A stretch of DNA of 64,000 nt, taken from Methylobacterium isbiliense (GTDB lineage Bacteria > Pseudomonadota > Alphaproteobacteria > Rhizobiales > Beijerinckiaceae). The DNA lies in assembly GCF_022179325.1 (NCBI RefSeq), contig NZ_BPQQ01000002.1, positions 84,332 to 148,331 of the forward strand, written 5' to 3'. The notes below the pieces were generated by a model. It did not search any database. It was given only the letters and a program-made list of their open reading frames with translations, and was not told the origin of the DNA. How positions within the stretch are numbered: position 1 is the stretch's first letter; every line of letters starts with the position of its first letter. The translations under genes were made by a program, and so were the position numbers. This document shows positions 60,039-64,000 of the stretch, one piece after another.

Positions 60039-60338
60039 TCAGCCGCGGGCGCGTTCGACCGAGCGGGCATGGGCCGCGTCCAGTTCCAGCGCGACGTTGC
60101 GGGTGATGTAGTCGCGCAGCTTCGGATCGGAGCAGGCTGCGGCGAGACGCGCACGCAGGTCGTCCGGGCTCGGCGGTCCCCCGATGCCGGGGGCCAGGAG
60201 CCGCCGCAGCACCTCGCTGACGATCAGGGACCGGTCGTAAGCGCGGTGCTGCACGAGGCGCCTGAGATGCGCGACGAGGGACTCGGTGTCCTGGACGCTC
60301 GAGAAGGCATCACCCGCCCTGAACCGGCTCTGTCCCAT
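60039..60338 (-). CDS. Hypothetical protein, about 99 residues
   Basis: The protein has a helical pattern (ESLVAHLRRLVQHRAYDRSL, VSEVLRRLLAPGIGG, LRARLAAACSDPKLRDYI) and no known motif. Charged and hydrophobic residues alternate as in a folded helical protein, and the ORF is the best coding candidate in the region. The ATG at 60338 was chosen because upstream codons are Arg/Pro-rich. A ribosome site is weak. Function unknown. Confidence 0.5.
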   Translation of the reverse strand: MGQSRFRAGDAFSSVQDTESLVAHLRRLVQHRAYDRSLIVSEVLRRLLAPGIGGPPSPDDLRARLAAACSDPKLRDYITRNVALELDAAHARSVERARG

Positions 60339-60441
60339 TCTGCGTCGTGTGCTCCGGCGGCGTGGCGCCGTCGCATACTCGGCGGGAGCAGCCAACGAAG
60401 CGTTAACCGGGCGGGTTTCCGCGATCCCGCCGAGGTGCGGT

Positions 60442-60582
60442 CTATTCGGTCCCGGTCTCGTCCCGGGGGCCGGCAAGCGCGTGGCGAACCCACGCGTCGA
60501 GGGCGAGCCTGATGCCGTGACCGGCGATCGCCACGACGATCATCGATCCGGCAAGATTGAGGAAGAGGGACGATTCCGACAT
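60442..60582 (-). CDS. Predicted 46-residue single-helix membrane protein
   Basis: A short frame from the ATG at 60582 encodes one hydrophobic helix (LFLNLAGSMIVVVAIAGHGI has the right character) followed by an amphipathic positive stretch (ALDAWVRHALAG). An in-frame ATG at 60603 could extend it by seven residues. The ribosome site is poor. The protein is supported only by its helix and by low similarity of the region to non-coding sequence. Confidence 0.4.
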   Translation of the reverse strand: MSESSLFLNLAGSMIVVAIAGHGIRLALDAWVRHALAGPRDETGTE

Positions 60583-60857
60583 GACTTGTCTCGACACTGA
60601 CATGGCCCCGGATCCTGAGCAGATCTTCCCTTGGTTAACAGGGCGTTAACCATCGGGGCGCGGTGATCTCCATGCGACCGACTGAACCGGCCGGGACACA
60701 CCCTGGCATCGATTTGGGGCAGAACGATGTGCCGTGGCGCACGCCAGCACGCCCCTTGCGGCATGCGGATACTGCATAGCCGCCATGATGGCGTCTGGCA
60801 TACCAAATTTCATTGTGCAGTGCCATATTCGCTGCATCGCACAACAGGGGTGCCCCG

Positions 60858-61007
60858 ATGACCGTTCTCCTTCTCCTCGGCCTCGTCGTCGCCGTCATCA
60901 ACGCTTCGCTGGCCCTGGTTCCGGCCGGTTCGGTGCCGAAGGGCGCGCCGGTTCCGCTGAAGGGCCGCGATAAGGACGAGTTCCTGGCCGCCGGTCTCGG
61001 CGCCTGA
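60858..61007 (+). CDS. Predicted 49-residue membrane peptide
   Basis: The ATG at 60858 follows AGGGG. The product has an N-terminal hydrophobic stretch (VLLLLGLVVAVINASLALV) and a polar tail (LKGRDKDEFLAAGLGA). It may be a small membrane protein or a signal peptide with a short mature part. An inverted repeat, TTGTGC..GCACAA, lies at 60813-60844 upstream. Function unknown. Confidence 0.42.
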   Translation: MTVLLLLGLVVAVINASLALVPAGSVPKGAPVPLKGRDKDEFLAAGLGA

Positions 61008-61177
61008 GCGGCCCGGCCGCGCCAGTCCTCGGCTGTTGCAGCGCAGCAAGCCCGCGCGTCTGAATGGGTCGACGTGCCCTGGCTGTGCATCGGGGACACA
61101 ACAGGAGGCTTTCTTTACCCGCCCGGCGTATGACGTTCCTATGGCGGGCGCCCCGATCACGGCAGCAAGCCAGAATT

Positions 61178-61212
61178 GAGCCCGCCAGCGATCCCGCTGC
61201 GCGGGCTCTTTT
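61178..61212 (+). terminator. Rho-independent terminator
   Basis: GAGCCCGCCAGCG and CGCTGCGCGGGCTC pair with one bulge, then TTTT follows (61209-61212). It lies about 170 bases past the small ORF at 60858 and may end that transcript or an unseen small RNA. The rest of the 312-bp gap 61008-61319 shows no gene; the promoter and operator of the IclR gene occupy its end. Confidence 0.8.
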
Positions 61213-61261
61213 CGTTGGCGCATGAGGCGGGGGGACAGTCCGGCCAGCGGACGGGGCGTGG

Positions 61262-61310
61262 TTGACACACCGAAGAACCTCGTTCAAATCCGGAACAGCG
61301 TTCCGGATTT
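61262..61310 (+). promoter_or_regulatory. Promoter and perfect operator of the IclR-pcaHG operon
   Basis: TTGACA (61262-61267), 16 bases and TCAAAT (61284-61289) form a good promoter. Overlapping its -10 is a perfect dyad AAATCCGGAAC-AGC-GTTCCGGATTT (61286-61310) that ends 9 bases before the IclR start at 61320. The position implies that the IclR protein controls its own operon. Confidence 0.8.
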
Positions 61311-61319
61311 AAGGGCGAG

Positions 61320-62916
<1,597 letters not shown>

Positions 62917-62918
62917 GT

Positions 62919-63551
62919 ATGGTCCAGCCGCTGCCCGACCGCCTGCGCGAGACCGCCTCGCAGACCGCCGGTCCCTACGTGCATATCGGCCTGATCCCGC
63001 ATCAGGCCGGCTTCGACATCTTCGAGACCACCTTCTCGAACGTCCTGGTCACGCCCGCCACCAGGGGCGAGCGCATCCGCATCGAAGGGCGCGTCTTCGA
63101 CGGCGCCGACGAGCCGGTGCGCGACGTGCTGGTGGAGATCTGGCAGGCCAACGCCGCCGGCCGCTACAACCACCCCGCCGACCGCCAGCAGGCCAAGCCC
63201 ATCGACGAGAGTTTCCGGGGGTGGGGCCGCACCGGCTCCGATTTCGAGACCGGGATCTGGCAGTTCGAGACGATCAAGCCCGGCCCGGTGGACGGCCGCA
63301 AGGGCCACCGGCCGATGGCACCCCACATCAGTCTCTGGATCGCCGCCCGCGGCATCAACATCGGGCTGCAGACCCGCCTCTACTTCGCGGACGAGGCCGA
63401 CGCGAACGCCGCCGATCCGGTCCTCAACCTGATCGAGCAGCGCTCGCGCCGCGAGACGCTGCTCGCCCGGCGCGAGGAGCGGGACGTGCCGACCTACGTG
63501 CTCGACATCCGGCTCCAGGGGCCGCAGGAAACCGTCTTCTTCGACGTCTGA
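62919..63551 (+). CDS. pcaG: Protocatechuate 3,4-dioxygenase alpha subunit
   Basis: A 210-residue structural homologue of PcaH lacking the full iron site. TASQTAGPYVHIGLIPHQAG, VEIWQANAAGRYNHPAD, FRGWGRTGSDFETGIWQFET and PHISLWIAARGINIGLQTRL are typical of PcaG. It begins 2 bases after pcaH, which implies coupled translation for the 1:1 complex. Confidence 0.97.
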   Translation: MVQPLPDRLRETASQTAGPYVHIGLIPHQAGFDIFETTFSNVLVTPATRGERIRIEGRVFDGADEPVRDVLVEIWQANAAGRYNHPADRQQAKPIDESFRGWGRTGSDFETGIWQFETIKPGPVDGRKGHRPMAPHISLWIAARGINIGLQTRLYFADEADANAADPVLNLIEQRSRRETLLARREERDVPTYVLDIRLQGPQETVFFDV

Positions 63552-63576
63552 AGCAACGATCCGGGAGGGACGCGAG

Positions 63577-64000
63577 ATGAGCGCCGCCAATCAGAACCCC
63601 GTCGTCATCGCGGTCGCGATCACCGGCTCGGTGCCGCGCAAGAGCGACAACCCCGCCGTGCCGATCCACGTCGCCGAGCAGATCGAGTCCACCCACCAGG
63701 CCTACGAGGCCGGCGCCACCCTGGTGCACATCCACGTGCGCAACGACGACGAGACCCCCTCCTCCGACCCCGGCCGCTTCGCCGCCGTGCAGGAGGGCGT
63801 GCGCAAGCACTGCCCCGGCATGATCGTCCAGTTCTCCACCGGCGGACGCGGCCGCGACCCCGCCGCCCGCGGCCTCTCCCTCGTCCACCGCCCCGACATG
63901 GCCTCGCTCTCCACCGGCTCGGTCAACTTCCCCACCATCGTCTACGAGAACCCCGCCGCCCTCGTCACCGAACTGGCCACCAGCATGCGCCAGCACGGCG
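63577..64000 (+). CDS. Beta-keto-acid cleavage enzyme (BKACE, DUF849 family), 3' end outside window
   Basis: The first 141 residues of a BKACE/3-keto-5-aminohexanoate cleavage-type zinc enzyme. PVVIAVAITGSVPRKSDNPA is the opening barrel strand, and AGATLVHIHVRNDDETPSSD holds the H-x-H zinc ligands. IVQFSTGGRGRDPAARGL follows. The ATG at 63577 follows GGAGGGA and lies 25 bases after pcaG. Family members cleave a beta-keto acid with acetyl-CoA; beta-ketoadipate is a known substrate type, giving succinyl-CoA and acetoacetate. The gene is cut by the window edge. Confidence 0.92.
   Translation, partial: MSAANQNPVVIAVAITGSVPRKSDNPAVPIHVAEQIESTHQAYEAGATLVHIHVRNDDETPSSDPGRFAAVQEGVRKHCPGMIVQFSTGGRGRDPAARGLSLVHRPDMASLSTGSVNFPTIVYENPAALVTELATSMRQHG

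Noticed and set aside
60813-60844. Inverted repeat TTGTGC..GCACAA before a small ORF
   Set aside because: Arms are only 6 bp with a 20-bp gap. It is noted as context for the ORF but is too weak to list as an operator.

Overview
This is a chromosomal window from a very GC-rich alphaproteobacterium of the order Hyphomicrobiales (Rhizobiales). The style is that of Methylobacterium. The reasons are strong G/C bias at third codon positions, many GTG/TTG starts, an RNase P RNA directly upstream of the mra/mur/fts genes, an alphaproteobacterial PleC/DivJ-type PAS kinase, and catabolism of lignin-type aromatics. The genus is an inference from gene content. No database search was possible.

Layout. 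1-9.1 kb is a polysaccharide locus: flippase (cut by the window edge), two GT4 glycosyltransferases, a CapK/PaaK-like adenylate-forming enzyme, a polymerase/ligase-like membrane protein and a GINT1-like protein, with a LysE exporter inserted. 9.1-13.2 kb is a signalling island: a FIST sensor protein in one operon with a hybrid histidine kinase, plus a LuxR-type response regulator on the other strand. 13.2-17 kb has a LysR/tautomerase pair and cstA with its YbdD/YjiX-like partner. 17.3-20.6 kb is a tight nucleoside-salvage operon (cdd-punA-deoC-deoA). 20.7-23.6 kb holds a small iron-permease-family protein, mgtE, a CoA-binding protein and a tiny HTH-like protein. 23.7-32.2 kb is rnpB followed by rsmH-ftsL-ftsI-murE-murF-mraY. 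An inverted repeat lies between ftsI and murE, there is no mraZ, and the cluster stops after mraY. 32.2-42.4 kb is mostly housekeeping: a DegP/HtrA protease, rplM-rpsI, a thioesterase, an enoyl-CoA hydratase, a glyoxalase, pepN and a PAS histidine kinase. 42.5-45.5 kb has two small secreted proteins that look metal-related, a GNAT protein, a GAF protein and an L,D-transpeptidase.

45.5-64 kb is dominated by aromatic-compound metabolism. A solute-binding protein, a 2Fe-2S ferredoxin, a CYP199-like P450, a divergent MarR and a ferredoxin reductase together make a complete class I P450 system. Next come a carboxymuconolactone-decarboxylase/AhpD protein and an ECF41-type sigma factor with a textbook ECF41 promoter, then a diguanylate cyclase. 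Tyrosine/homogentisate degradation follows: hpd with a divergent AsnC regulator, then hmgA-fahA-Rieske with a divergent MarR and a double palindromic operator. The window ends in a protocatechuate operon (IclR regulator, pcaH, pcaG) continuing into a beta-keto-acid cleavage enzyme. A plausible overall flow is uptake of a methoxylated benzoate, O-demethylation by the P450, ring opening by PcaHG and cleavage of beta-ketoadipate.

The most unusual element is at 54.0-54.4 kb. It is a lone gene, lower in GC than its surroundings, for a 123-residue peptide with a nitrile-hydratase-type (NHLP) leader, a Gly-Gly junction, and an aromatic-rich core ending in two copies of IVAGNTSR. It looks like an orphan RiPP precursor, with no maturation or export gene anywhere in the window.
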